Assembly (NCBI RefSeq): GCF_011397635.1
Contig: NC_064767.1
Coordinates: 22,060,537 to 22,124,536, forward strand
Direction of reading: 5' to 3'
Length of the DNA stretch: 64,000 nt
DNA from: Epinephelus fuscoguttatus
Taxonomy: Eukaryota > Chordata > Actinopteri > Perciformes > Serranidae
Numbering within the stretch: position 1 is the stretch's first letter; every line of letters begins with the position of its first letter. Below are positions 24,362 to 38,172 of this stretch, piece after piece. Made by a program: the position numbers and the translations under genes. The notes under the pieces were generated by a model. The model did not search any database, was not told where the DNA came from, and worked only from the letters and a program-made list of their open reading frames with translations.

Positions 24362-26449
24362 CAAATGTTGACAACCTGCACTTGCATATTGGTTATCTTG
24401 CAGTCCTGTAGCCAATGCAATGTACATAATTAGGATTAAGATGTTGGAGAATACTGATATATTTAAATTATTTGTCTCACAGCGAGTAGATTAACTGTTG
24501 AATGTTTCCTTGAGTTTGAAATGACACTGTGCACATGAGTAAAATGAAAGCTGTATAATAAGGCATTACATGTTTATTGAAGAGAAACTGCAGTATTCCA
24601 GGTGCCCAAAGTAATTTTTTTCATCCCAACCCCATGTTTTGTATTCACTTTGAGTCACTTCTGTCTGTAGCTTCTTGGCGCGGAACCGAAATTGTGTGCA
24701 TGTTTGTGTGTGCGTGTGTGCGCACCTGCCTGTCTGCTGGCCCTCCATGTGTGCATGCTGGTTTATTTGCCATATGCCAAGGGCTCTTTGGAACAGAGGC
24801 ACCATTATCCATTCATCAGGCCGGCAGCATCAGTGTCTGCTGCTCTCCCTGATCTATAGTCTAATTTACACCTCAGACACCGGCTCTCCTCCCTCTCAAA
24901 ACCCTTGTTGACATAAAACAAGAACCACAACTATAAATCTACTCATCCTGCCCCGTTGCTGAGACCCACTGGTCAATATGTTCCTGCTTTTAAAAGCAAA
25001 ACTTTTGATATGATGCACCACACCATTGAAAGACAGAGAGACTGGTGAGGCGAAGGGGAAAAAGGAAGTGAACCTGCAATCCACAACTGACAGTTTAAAA
25101 GTTAAGCATTTAGCAGACCCTCTTATCTTATCTCACAGCTTAAATCTGATCAATAGCAGCAGTGACAGTGATAGACAGTTAAGAGAAAAAGAGGGCCTCA
25201 TAAACAACAGCTACATTAGAGAAATCACCACAAGTCTTCTCACACTTTCATTTTCTCCTGCCCTTCCTCATTTCCTTCACGGCTTTTATGGCAGCAGAGC
25301 TGTAGGCCCCAGGTATCGATTGTATGCCGAGGACTAATGGGCATGACAAAAGCAGCGTGGGGAGACAAGGAAGAGAAGGAGGAGGAGAAAATAAGACGGA
25401 GAGAGGATAAAGTGGAGTTACCCCTAGAGAAAGACAGATATATAAGAGCAGCGACTCCGCCACATCAGGCTGATAACTTTTATTATCTTTTTATGACAGA
25501 CAGTGAGGGGGGTGGTGACAACTCCAACTAAGGGATGCTGTGACCACATAGTACAACATGCCCCAAGGCCACAGGGATGCCTCTCATATGAAACTTTTTA
25601 ATGCTTTTTGTAGTAAGATATGATACGAGCTTTGGTACAGGTAAAGTAATAATTCAGCGCCTTACTTTGAGGGGCATGAACATGTTCTACAAACCCCCTT
25701 TTCTCTTAACAGAAGAAGACAAACTAGATTAAAATAGTCTAAACTGGAAAGAAAATGCATGTCCAGTGAACAATAATACAAATCTGACCAGGTATTTGAT
25801 GCCAAGGCAATCTGCAGGTCTTACAGTCTTAGAAAAGCACTAAATTCAGTGTTTTTAAAAAAGACCTTAGAATGTATTAAAATCCATAAGATTTATTTAC
25901 AAAGGTGTTGAATATGATCTCTTCCCTATCATAAGCAGTAATATCAGTTATAGTATCACTCACTAAAAAAACATCTTGCGTCTGCATTAAATTATAATAT
26001 CAGTCACCCAACCAGTGACCAAAAGTGACCATATTTGGACCAGAAACTGGAGCTGTGGAGAAGCGAGGCGTGGATCTGAATCATAGCCTGTAGCAACGCC
26101 TTGCAGACAGACTCTCACTCAAGCAACCCCACCCTTAAATATGCATATGCAGTAAGCCTTAATAAAATGTAAACAAGTGAATTATACAACCTCCCGTACA
26201 GTTTTTATAAATGTTTAAATTACTGGTGACTCTAAAACTGTTTTTTTTGTTGTATCAGGATGTCAACATGTTTATTTCTGCTATTTCTGTGAAGTTGGGC
26301 ATTTTAATGGCCGTCTATGGGGATTTACTCTGTTTTGGAGCCAGCCTCAAGTGGCCATTTGAGGAACTGCAGTGTTTGGCACTTCTGTGTTGGCTTCAAA
26401 TATCATCCCCAGAGGTTGCTGCTCAGACACAACATGAGAATAGAGTTTT
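24362..26449. other. Intergenic DNA, no supported feature
   Basis: Short GT-rich stretches (about 24700) and purine-rich stretches (25360-25450) are present. Open frames are under 110 codons and have no domains. Confidence 0.4.
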
Positions 26450-26890
26450 CAATCTTAACCCAGAGCCCGATGGGTCTAGAAAAGCCAGACAGGTCAGACT
26501 GGGTTTGGGCAAAAAATCTGGTAGGGTCTGGTAGGGTGCTGGCTGTGGGGGGAAAAAAATCTCTCTCCTTTTTTTTTTTTTTTTTTTAAATAAATAAATA
26601 TTAAAAAGTAAGTGCTCTGCAAGCAGCTCCCTCTCGTTCTTGCCCTGAAGGCAGGAAGAGAAGGGGAGGATGAAGCCAGGCTCTGTGTGGGGCTCGCTGT
26701 CCTTCCCCCCAGCCAGAGCAGGGAGCTTCTCTGGTGGGGAAAAACAGCGTGAAGAGTCGATGATCCACCAAACTGCTTCATTTTTCACATGGCTTGCACC
26801 ACCACACAGCCAGTGGTTTTTGGGGGGGACTGGGGTTAGACTCGGGCTCAGTATTTTATGAGATGATCTCTGACAGACTGGGTTCAGGCT
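26450..26890. repeat. Possible hAT-like repeat with GGGTYTGGG-rich ends
   Basis: Both ends carry degenerate GGGTCTGG/GGGTTCAGG motifs, and a T17 homopolymer (26571-26587) followed by an ATAA-rich stretch lies inside. The 171-codon minus-strand frame at 26423-26938 crosses the homopolymer, has no recognisable domain and is unlikely to be real. Class uncertain. Confidence 0.35.
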
Positions 26891-27519
26891 CCACATGAGG
26901 AAAAAAGAAAAACACATTACCTGCTCACTCCATATCATGAAAAGTCTTAAATTAATTTTTTTAAGTTTTGTAAATGTTCTACTGTTATGATTTGAAATAT
27001 AAATTTAGTGGAAATTCATACTATGAACTTTTAATGAATTAAACATGTTTTAATCAGTTAAAGTAAATGAGTACTGCTATTGTGATGTGATTCAATAAAG
27101 TTAGTTAGTAATTAATTGTAGTTGTTATTCTGCTGGTTTTCCTTCACACATTTTTCATACTTTGTCAGTCTGAAATTTTGTGAACCACAAAACTTCACAC
27201 ACATTTGGACGCGTCAGTGCAGGAAAAGTGGAGGTGAAACCAATTTTGTTAACAACAGCTCAGCTCCATCAAGTGTCCCAGTAATGATGCCAGGAAGCCA
27301 ACATGGCAACAATAACCCGACTCTGGGCCCAGCTCAATCATTTCTAATGTTACCAATTACATCTGTGCTTTTTCTGCCATGACAAGTCAAACTGTCTGCT
27401 GTGTGGAGGGTCTGTTAGACTCTATGTGCATGGATGGATTACTGAACTGGCCAACCAGGCACAGGCTCAGGGGCCCAAAGAGTCAAATTATTGTCACTCA
27501 AATTATTAACCAAGAAGAG

Positions 27520-27725
27520 ACTCTAAATTACCACAAAGAGAGACAAAAAGACCACAAGGAGATGCAAAGGAACTGCAAAGAGACACACAATAACTACAAA
27601 TGTGGGCAAAACCACCACAAAGAGACACAAAATTACATTAGAGAGACACAAAACCACAAAAAGGTGCAAAACAACTAAAGAAAGACTCAAAAGAACGACA
27701 GAAATAGAGGCAAAACTACCACAAA
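27520..27725. repeat. Degenerate minisatellite, ~20-bp CCACAAAGAGACACAAAA-type unit
   Basis: About ten diverged tandem units of the form (A)CCACAAAGAGACACAAAA. The open frames on both strands here (up to 120 codons) are by-products of the periodicity. Confidence 0.7.
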
Positions 27726-30374
27726 CTCTATGTGTTTTCTCCTGTGTCGGAGAGGTCGTGGGGCCTTTTGCATATCTGTGCCAGGGGCCCACTGTCTCAT
27801 AATCCGCCCACATCTCTGTGGTATTAAAAAGGTCTTTAAAAGTCTTAAATCTAACTTGGTCAACCTTGAGGAAACCTTGTTTCAATCAGTACCAAAACAG
27901 TAGTGAGGTTCAATACCCAGCCCTACCAGGGAGATACGGTTTTAATTACGCACTATGGAAATGAGGCAGAATAAAATCACAAAGCAGAACATTTAGAATG
28001 CAAGAAAAGACCCCTGGTAAGACAGAGGGTCAGAGAGTCTCTCCTCGCCTAAAGCTCCTCCAGCTAAAAGTTCATAAACTAAGTAAAGAGACAGACAAAC
28101 ACACAGACACTGAGACAGGCGGGAGGGAGGAAGAAGTCTGACATTGATCCAGGTCCAAGAGTCCGTGGTGTCGCTTTCTCTCGGAACAGCGCTTCTACAC
28201 AAATGAGTCTCAAGATAGCTCCTTTCCTGATCCTCTGATCCTTTTTACCTCCCCCTTCGACCCACACCTGATCAGGCCTGCTTCTGGCTCCTCTGCTGCC
28301 CACAGGAAATCATTACACCTATTGTGAAACTCTCCGCCAATCTCCTCTGTCCCCTGAGCTCCACCTTCCTCCAATTAGAGGTGTGCCAGCTGATTGCTAG
28401 CCACTGCATGTCTGAGCATTCCTCTTTACTCTCAAGGCCTCTAGATTTGCGGTGTTTAATGACAGAAGCCAATTAAGACTGCACAGCCAGTAGCGTATAC
28501 GTCAAATATGTGACGTGAATGTTAATATTGGTATCGTTTTGTTGACAGGCATAAAGCTTTACTCAAACGCTGGAGGGACATTTCTCGCTCACAATATTTC
28601 TGATAATGCCCAATGTGTAGTGATATAGAACTTTCCCCGCCATATGGCCTGTGGTTAGCTCATAATGAATGTGCAGTGTAATGTTGGATGCCTACCCAGG
28701 GACCTAATTTATCAAGCAAAGGCCAACAGTGTCAATGCCATTTCCTCGTGAGATGCAGCCACACAGCGAATGACTCAATGAGGCTGTAATGTGCAATGTG
28801 TAGCCATAGGTATTCTTATTCCCCCCAGCAGCAACGCGTGGGAGAGCTAAGGTCAAATAAACGGGACAGGCATGTACAGGCCTGCAGGGAGAATAATGCA
28901 GGATGGCAGGTCTCCTATCACTGGAAAATACTGATTTATCTTCACATAATATGGTGTGAATATTTTATGGGTTTGTATTGGAGTAATCTCAGTACTGATG
29001 CTAAAGGTGAGTGTATGTTGGTGTGTCCAAATGAGCCCCGAAATGGCTTTTCGTCGGAGCTACAGTGTGACACCGATTCTCATTTTCATTCCTATTTTTG
29101 AGCGGAAAAGACATTTTGTCTATAATGGCGATCATAAATGGGAAGTCTCTGCAGTGGTGCTTTCACTTTCATTTTAAAATCTGGAAACTCTGAATGGCAG
29201 CTCACAGCAGAGAATCCTATTAAAAACACGGATGATTAAAGGGTCAGTTGTATAGCAGGCATGCACCCAATATGCAGCCAGCAGAACAAGTAAATATACT
29301 TAATCTGCATTCCAGTCTTGTTGTTAATTTTGAAATCCTTCCTCAAGTATGAAAGCAGAAATGCTGTCACGCCAACTCCACAAAAAGACTTCATTTTTAC
29401 AGCTTCGTTTTGAATCTGTCACGAAATATGTTGAATAACACCATAAAAAAAAGGACAAAAGCTTGTTGGCAAACTACATTTCTCTCTAATTGTCTCTCTT
29501 GCCTGTCTTCCTATAAAGTCTAACGGATGAATATGAGCTCGAAAAAATTCACAGGGCCAGCTCCACTGCAACGTTTCCCTGAGCCCACGTTGGCCAAGTG
29601 AATGCCACTCTCTGAGCCAAATTCTAAAACGAAGCAGACACCAGATGTTGGAACGGTCAGATGAGGTGGCCAGAATGACAACAGCAATCCCTCTAGTGAG
29701 ATGATAAGCAACTGGACCGGAAACACCCCCCTGCCTCTTCTCCAGATTTTCACACCCCTGCTGGTCAAAGGGAAAACTGGGGGGTTGTCACTCACAGTCA
29801 CGACTGTGGCTGAACTGTGATTACCTTTTTTTTGTAGGATGCCTTCATGCATTGTTAGAGGAGTGAATGAGGATAGTTGTTGTTGTTGTATATGCTGTGA
29901 TAAAGGCTCAGGGGAGAAATTCTGATTTCTAACCTCCACACGAATCCACAGGACAGCAGACTTTAAGCTGGAAATGCTCAAAGACACCTGAGCAGGGCCG
30001 TGCTTTTTGCTGTCACATGAGGAGTTTTACTGTGGCCCTTTCTTCTTGTTAGAGTACAGTAAGACAGATTTGAACCATGTCAAGTAGAGCGATGGATGTT
30101 TACAACACTCATCTTTGTTTTCACTTCCAAATAAGTTTTGATAAACTGGGGCTTTGTCAAAATCTGACAGTGTGTCTGGCCTAGTAATACTTCTTCCTGG
30201 CAATGTTGCTGCATTCACAGATCTTAACGAGGACTTCACACACAAAACTCTTTCTTGCATTCCTCCACAGTGAATGAAGAACCTAAAAGCAGAGAAAAAT
30301 TCTTGATGAACTGAAGTAAATGGCGACCTTGTTAACAACAGCAAAATTATATCAGAACATTCATTTACAACTCT
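27726..30374. other. Intergenic DNA, no supported gene
   Basis: The stretch 28480-29220 lacks recognisable repeats. The 155-codon minus-strand frame at 29520-29987 has no recognisable domain and no clear splice context, so I do not call it a gene. Confidence 0.4.
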
Positions 30375-31535
30375 CAGACATGTCATGCAGTGTAATCCAA
30401 GTCTTATTTATCCATCCATGTGCTCAGTACTTCCCATACAAATGCATTTTCGCTAAAACATAATGATTTGAAACACTTCCACCGACAAGTAGCATGCTGA
30501 AGAAATATTATCATATTTTTGTAAAAATGAAACAGTGATTCCAGAGAGAAGCAGACAGAGGGGTTTACAGTCTGTGTTCGAAGGATATATCCAGGATGTC
30601 AAACTGACTCAGCAGCAACAACAGGTTAAAAAGTCAAAGATAGTTAGAAGCTAAAGCCGAACTATAGGCTACAGATCAAAGTGTAAAAGTGAACCACCAC
30701 ATCACTGCTGATCACCACAGAACACAATGAATATAAAGGGAAACTTTGCTGATACTGAACCAGCTGTGTGGCATCGCAGTGTGCAGATGAACAGTGTTTG
30801 GCTTCACCCCTGTGCCACCGCCAGCGGTCGAACCTCTGCTGCCGGACTGTTGGGGAGCTCCAGGTTAAGGCAAGCACCATTCTGTGCACACTGCGATGAC
30901 ACACAGCTGGTTGAATATCAGCAAAGTTTCCCTGCTTCCCTTCACTGGTTCCTTTAGTCTTATGATCATTAAAAAGCAAAAGCAGCATGTGTATACATTC
31001 AGTAGGCTATATCTTCAGTAGCTAGCTAGCTAACCCTACACTGTTCAGGGTTTGATTTTGGTTTTGGAACAGGGAAGAAACGCATATCTTTTTCCAAGCT
31101 CTCCAGGTAACGAGTATCATTAATATCAACATTTAGCTCCAAATCCACAAAACCAGCCTGAAAATGAAGGAAATCTGAAACGATTGCATTACCCTGGTCT
31201 GAGTCAGCCCGATACTACGTTATGATTGGACAGTCTGCGTCAGGGGGCGGGACTTAGTGAAGGGTCAATTGAAACACACCCGCATGCCCAGCCTGAGATT
31301 ATACTACAGGAAATGGGCGAGAGTGTGTAAAAGGATGTTTTGATATAGTTTCACTGTTGGTAAATGTGGTTCCTGTTTCCTTCCAATCATGAAGAATGTC
31401 CACCTTTTTTTGGATTCTCTGTTATTTATGGAGACCTACAGGGAAAAAAAAGTTGTCCTCGCAAATTCAAGATGGCACACGGTGAGAAACGGATACAAAA
31501 GGTCATACTGCAAGTGAAATTTTCCTTTAACAATT
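30375..31535. mobile_element. Composite MITE region with internal hairpin
   Basis: The segment 30390-30460 (GTAATCC...CTCAGTACTTCCC...GCATTTTCGC) is homologous to the arms of the palindrome at 37911-38148. An inverted repeat at 30738-30785 and 30884-30932 (arms ~48 bp) can fold into a hairpin. The right end near 31530 (TTTTCCTTTAA) resembles a TTAAAGGAAA terminus. No coding sequence was recognised. Confidence 0.5.
30738..30932. repeat. Inverted repeat, ~48-bp arms
   Basis: The left arm starts GGGAAACTTTGCTGATACTG and the reverse complement of the right arm starts GGGAAACTTTGCTGATATTC. Both arms continue through CCAGCTGTGTG and CATCGCAGTGTGCA with few mismatches. The loop is about 98 bp. Confidence 0.8.
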
Positions 31536-34500
31536 AACTTGCTGAGCATAAGGTTTATTACTGATAGGAAAGATGGCTGAAAACTATGAAAATAAGATCC
31601 CAGATATATGAAACAACGCTTCTAAGGAGGTTTCACTAATTACAGAGAGTTTGGATGGTTTACCAGGTAACCACCTGTTTTAGAGTCTGCTTGTTTTACA
31701 TATTCAGTCTGATCTGTTGGAAGCTGACTGTTATAATAAGCCATCTCCTGTATAATATTTGCTTGCTGGAACAGACAGAAAACAGTGCCATAAGCAGACG
31801 TCTTCCAGCATGATATACCTTTCACTTTCAGAGAAAGGAGACAGTGCATGTCTGCGTGTAGGAAACAGATGTTGTTCTTAATGCATCTCTGTCTGAGCCA
31901 ACATTTCCAACTATAAGAGATTACAGGCACATAAAGGCAACTGCAGAAAGCACACAATGACAGTTTTAAATGCCACCGTTTTAATGCAAGGCATTATGAT
32001 TTCCCAGCTGATCATGTAAGGTCCTCATCACGCACAGGTTTATCTTGGGTTTCACTGCTTCTCTTGTCATGCAAGTGAGAGAGGAAACTACCAGCAACAT
32101 GCTTAACACATGGATACACACCACTTGTGTTTAAAGGGTCTGATCATGCCCTGATGCTGTCAAATTTCGCTTCAGAATGCAACCAAGGTGGAGGACTTTT
32201 AAGTGACAGCATCAAGGGGTTTTTTGTGGTTACAGAACCAGTTAAATTAGGCCAAGGCTGGGGAGAGGATGCTCTGTGTGATCAAAGGCTACGCTGATAC
32301 CGGTTTGACTGTTCCATGTTGCCGAAGCGAGGCGGATGTTTTCAGAGACAAAAAAGGGAGAAATTGCATCGGAGGGTTTATCTCAACAGCAATTATGTCT
32401 GATCCTGGGACACAGGGATGGAAATCAGAAGGAGAGACAGGCTGAAGAAGCTGAGGCTGAAAGAGGAAGAGAGAGCATAAATACCAGAGGTGGTGGGAAG
32501 CATCGGTTGATTAATGAAGAGGCAGCGAGGTGAAATGAACAGGAAATCAAGGAGGAAGCTATGGCTGAATCCTGCTCTTTGATCTTTTGCACCAGCGAGA
32601 CTTTGTACTGCAGAGAGCACAGTGACTCACACCTGTTTCCATCGCTATAAAACACAAAGGAGACGGATTGTGTTATTGGCTGGTAACCCAATCACAGGAG
32701 GAGGGAGGATTTGACGGCAGAAACCCTCTGGATACGGTTAAACAGCTCAGTCAGCGACCTCCGTGTAAGAACAGTGATGGCACAACCTTTTATCCTCACA
32801 TGATCAGCCTCGGCTCCTGTAGCATCAAAGCCAATGCAGATGCTGCCAATCTGTGGTCGCAAACAGTACTGCACTTCAGTAGCCAAGTGTGTGTGTCTTT
32901 GAGGACATGACAGATTGAAAGATGCAGAGATAGAAGAGAGGCAAAGGGCTCCCAAAACATCAGCACATCCCGCAATGAGCCAAGGGCCATGAATCCGATT
33001 AATAGTGTGATGTGAGCGCTAATGCTATTTATGCTCAGAGTCGGGGTATGGATCATTGAGATAAGAGCCACTGCTAAATGCGGAGGGACGTCCAATTGTA
33101 AATGGCCTGTTATCTAATCAGCCCATGAGGCAGGGTATCTGTTATGAGTGACAGTGCTGCAGACACTTCAGCACTGCTGTGACCTCTCATTTTGAGAAAC
33201 ATCAGAAGTTTCATTTCAAAGATTTCACTAATTCTTGGATGTTCTCATTACAACTTTATTTCCTCCTCATCCTATCAACTTTCGTCATTATGCCAGAATC
33301 ATGGCCCATAACACTTCCAAAACGGCTGTTAACATCCCATCCAGCTGAAGATATAGTCTGTCATAGCTCATTTGTCTACAAGTCTGTTTGTCTTCCTAAT
33401 GAACCGCAAAGCTTCCCTCTCTCCGCATCATCTCTCCTCCCTGTACTCCGGGACCAACAGTCCATCATGAATTGCCACTCTGTGTGCTCGTACAAATTCA
33501 TTAGGCAGTCAGTATTCTGGAGACGCTGATGATGTATGTGCTCGGATGTTACAATATCATCTCGCTGAAAATTAGTTACAGCTTAAAGGACTCCATCGTC
33601 AATGGAAATGAAGCTCTGGAGAGAAAAGGATTCCTGGAGAGACGTGTGATTATTGCATTTTCAGGTTGTTTGCTTTATTTGATTCCCTAAAAAAGATTAA
33701 AACAGAATATAAAAAGCATATCTCCATTTTTTTTATGGAATATGATGAAATTGTTAAAATGAACTAAAGATGTCAGCAGTATTGAGCAATGTTTCTGTTC
33801 CTCTCCATCTCTCCTACATGCCTGCTCTTCAGGGATGATCCTTTCATTCTTGCTCTTCTCTGATACGAGTACAAAAGATATGTGTGAGGCACAAAAAAAT
33901 GGATGACTTCAGCTCCCACGATGCTATAGCCTACTGTATGTCAGCACAGAGGAGAGTCACCCTTGAAGCTCAAGACAAAATGCTCCAGTGAAGTGACTTA
34001 CAGAGGCAAAGTGAGATATGGGGAGAGAGCGGCTGCGCGCATGACAGCTTTTACAACAGCGAGAGCAAACTGACAGTAATATCTGCCTGTTCTCGCAGGA
34101 GACAGGAGGCTGACAGGCAGCTGCAACTTTCATACAGCAAAGTGGCATCTCACTCAAACCCCAAACAGACTGAGAACTATCTTTCTTTTCTCGCGCATAC
34201 ACACACACACCCAGACGTTTCTTTCTTCTAAATTGCACTCAAATTAAAATAATTCCATCCTGAGGGGATGCAAAGCTGACAGCCTACCCATCTTCTTTAC
34301 CCCGAGCAGCAACACTTTGCAGCCATTGGTTTTCTTTTCTTCACCATATAACTCAAAAAGGAAATCTCCCCTGCCTCCAACCCCCTCTAGTCTCCAGACA
34401 AACGCTTTATCTTCCTGTCTACAGGCACGGCAGACTAAACACACTCTCTAATAGAGGGTGTTTTCTGTCCAAGGCAAGCCTGTCTGGAGGCGGCTGGGCT

Positions 34501-37500
34501 TGAATATACTGTTTGAATAACATGCTGCATCCATATACTTTATCAGGTATGGCACTGGGACATAATAGGACATAAATACATGAACACACACACCAATATG
34601 AATGTCTGACCTGCCTCATTTAAAGTGCTTTCTGCAGCAATAATACAGACAGCTCAGATAGAAATATATGAGAGCTAAAAGCACCATCTTTGAAACAGCA
34701 ACCTCAAGGAAATACATCCACGTTATTGTTCAGCTAGTTAGGTCGGATAAAGTTTAAAAGAACTAGCATGCAAAACCAAATTTCACACTTTTCCTCGCCT
34801 TTCAAGCAATGACCTCCTACTTTCAGCCAATAATGGAAACGCAGATAAAGAACACGTGAATCTGAAGAAAAGGTGATAAAGATGTTACATTTATGACTAT
34901 AGAATAACGAAGAGCTACCCTATAGGTTGAGAAGCGCGTTGAGTAGAGCCATGTAGTATAGTTTAACGTCTCCAGCTTGAGTTGAGACATGACATCCCTA
35001 ACCCTCTGTGTGTGAGATGGGGGTGCTGCGGCTTTCCATTTGAGGAGGATAAGGTGTTGGGCTAGGAGAGATGAGAAGGCTACAGCCCAGTGATACTTAA
35101 CTTACGACCGTAAGGTGCCAGATGGTACGCTAACCATTCTCTAGGGCTGTCCCCAGAAAGTCAGAGATTCAAATCAGCAGTCGGAGGCCCCTACGTCAGC
35201 TGAGGTTGCTTCAAATCGAGCAGTCTCTTACTTTATTTTATTTTATTTCATTTTTGCCAGTCAGTGTGAAGTGTATTGCTGAAGACATTTTGGTCCCCAG
35301 ATTTTGCTGCAGAGTGAACACTCCTCACCTTCACACTGCTTTTTTGTACAGGCAGCTGCAGACACAGAGCAGAGGAGGCGAGGCTTTGCCCCATAAAGCT
35401 CCAAAATAGCATCTTCTTTTGCCTTCTGCTTAAAATAGCACATTTACAGCTCACAGGAAGTCAGTATGATACAGTCTGTGGCTTTTGTTTGATATTTAGT
35501 GTCGGCAGAAAATGTTGTCGCACATTTCTGTAGCTTGTTTTCGAAATCCTAGACACACCCCTGCATAAACCTGATCTGGAAGGGGCTGCTCAACTGCCTC
35601 TTGACAAAGTTGAGTGAGGACAGCAAATGTTGAAAGGTTGAAAACAGGCAATTGATTTATCACATAATCTGAAAAATATTAGTCATGTTTGTTTATTAAC
35701 TGGCCCCTGACCTCCTGTCATCTTGCAAACGTGGCCCCTGCACGAAGCAAGAAGAGTATCCCTGCTACAGCCTCTAGTTGGGAGCTAGGAAATAATACAC
35801 TTTCCAAAGCAGCCTCAGTGACAGGGTCTGAAGGTATATCTTCACCAAACATGTGAAAGTGGCCTCAAACGAAGGACCAAAATGACCCCGGTGACAGACA
35901 TGACCAAAACATGTGAAAGGGCGTGGCAGCTTCCTGATGGCATCTCACACTCAGTGGACAAGTTGAGTTAACTGTGGGTGAGAGAAGACAGCAGCCTTGT
36001 GATGTTGGCTCTGTGTGTAGCCATGTGATATTCATTGAGAAACATTGTGAGTCTTGTCTGTGGAGCTTTAACTGTGATTTGTGCTCTCAACGTCACACAT
36101 AAAAGAAGAAATGACAAAGAACAACATCATCTATCTTTAACTCTACCCCTATGGGCACTTAGCAGACACTTTCATTCATTTTCATTTAATACATTGGGCT
36201 TTGAAGTCCCCCACATGCACTGTGTACAGATCAACACTGCCTCCTCCTGGACATGAAGGGAATGTACAAACATGACAAAACACTCAATTTAGCAGAGAAT
36301 ATTGAATGATATATAAAGTTTAAAATAAAAAAGTCTTTAATTTGTCAGAATGTAGTAGGAAAATCAAGACATGCCACCAAAGGCTTGTGCCAAAGATACG
36401 GGCATGAAGAAGCAGACAGTGGAACTTTCACCATGATTTGATTATGTTATTGGTATCACAAGCTTGTCTGCTAATTTATTTAATGTTATTAAACACAAGC
36501 AAACATGTTCTTTACTTTATTGCTGGTGCCCTCACAATATGTGAGCTTAAACGCCTGTGCAGGTAAGAAGCTGTAAGAATATTTAGTGCCAATTTCTTTT
36601 CTCTTTAAAAGGAAAGGAAATGTAATTGCCACCTTCTGTGGCTTGTTTGAGTTGGCCTCAACATGCCAGCAAGAGTAGATAACAAATCAGATGTCTACCA
36701 TGTGGATATCCCTAACTGGTGTGTGTCATTGCCAGCTAAATGACAGATTCCTTTGTCTGTATCTAAGGATCTAAATGTCAGTACAGTGTGGGCTGGCTTG
36801 AAAGTTGCCAGGAAAGTTTGTTAAAGTAATAAACAAGGCCTCCACAACAGGCAAACTTCCCTTAGTATGAGTCACCACTCTCAGCCTTTCACTCCCTTTG
36901 TAATAAATGTTACTTTCTTTCAAAGACAAAGCCTTTTTTACGTCTGGGTGCTATGTTAGCTGGTCCCTGAGACGCCCACCAGGCTGTCCTCATCATCCTG
37001 CAATCTGTGGTGTGAGGCAAGATGGCTCTTTTTTTCCAAAGCTGATATAAGCGAATCAGTTTCCTAGGTTGGTTAGTTTTCAAAGCCTCTTGCCAAAGTG
37101 TACTGTGGAACAGTTTCTCAGATTCATTCAGTTAAGATGAGTTCTTGCCTCCAGATATGTGGAGGTAAAACTAGTTTCCATAGTTACACTGTGTGTGGGT
37201 TAGCTTTAAAACATCCTTTAAGGTGTTCTCTTAAAGCAAATGAGGAAATGGACACACTTCCTCATTTGTGCTGATCTAGATATTGTTTTCAATTCACCTA
37301 CTGTGACTTTCAAGCTGTTTACAGCCAAACAGCACCAGCATTACCACACATATTCTTTGCTCTGTTTCTTTTAAATTATCCTGCAATAACATGGGGAATT
37401 TATAAACAAAACAAAATCTGCAATTTTATTGATTTCTCCAGTGAGACACTGTTTTTGTTTGCACTGCCTGTTAAAAGGTGAGAGGTCGAGGTCAGCTACT

Positions 37501-37910
37501 GAAGTTGGATCTGAGAGCAGTTTGATATCTTGTTCAGAGTAGATACAGCACTTACTAAACACAGCCAAAACTGCCAAAACTGTAACCCAATGATGACTTG
37601 CAATTTTCTCTGTAGTTCCCCCAGCTTCCCACTGCTTTTCAGCTGAAGGAAACACTTGAATGGTATAAAAATATTGACAAATCATTGACTAGTCGAAGCA
37701 AAAGCTTTACCTTAAACCTTAAGCATTTACAACTGACATCAAAAGTACACCACATAATGAACTGACTGAAAATCTCATTCATGGTGACCTTTGAGCCATT
37801 AAACAAATACTTCACCCACAAAATGACATTTGCAAATCAGTCATGCTGTGATACCTTGAAACAGTGAAGAAAACTTCAGCAAAACTTTATCAAAGCATCG
37901 GCTCACAAAC
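31536..37910. other. Intergenic DNA, no supported gene
   Basis: About 6.4 kb in which I see no exon, RNA gene or clear transposon terminus. Short open frames on both strands lack domains. This is the longest stretch of the window without recognisable mobile DNA. Confidence 0.4.
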
Positions 37911-38148
37911 TCTCACACAACACATGCAGTATAATCCATGACTCGTTTATCCGTATGCTCAGTACTTCCCCAGACACATGCATTTTCACGAAAAAAAAAA
38001 AATAGTATTGGAATTTGGCTTTGAAGAGAGCATAGCTAAGTTTCACTTTCATTTCAGTTTTAAGTAGTTAGGTTTTAGTGAAAATGCAAGTACTGAGCAT
38101 ATGGCTGGATAAATGAGATTTGGATTATACTGCACAAGTTGTGTGAGA
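37911..38148. repeat. Palindromic MITE fragment, ~75-bp arms
   Basis: The arm 37911-37988 (TCTCACACAACACATGCAGT...CTCAGTACTT...GCATTTTCAC) is repeated in inverse by 38078-38148 (GTGAAAATGCAAGTACTGAG...GTTGTGTGAGA). The loop holds an A12 run. It is the same family as 30390-30460. Confidence 0.75.
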
Positions 38149-38172
38149 ATCTGTAAACAAATGTGTTGATAT

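Noticed and set aside
26423..26938. 171-codon minus-strand frame
   Set aside because: It crosses a T17/A17 homopolymer that gives poly-Lys and sits in an apparent repeat. Likely chance.
27379..27885. Lys/His-rich and Val/Leu-rich frames on opposite strands
   Set aside because: Both arise from the ~20-bp CCACAAAGAGACACAAAA minisatellite.
29520..29987. 155-codon minus-strand frame
   Set aside because: No recognisable domain, no splice context and no codon pattern distinguishing it from its surroundings. Left uncalled.
37911..38148. Palindrome considered as a structured RNA gene (pre-miRNA-like)
   Set aside because: Arms are too long and the segment recurs at 30.4 kb, so a MITE is the simpler explanation.
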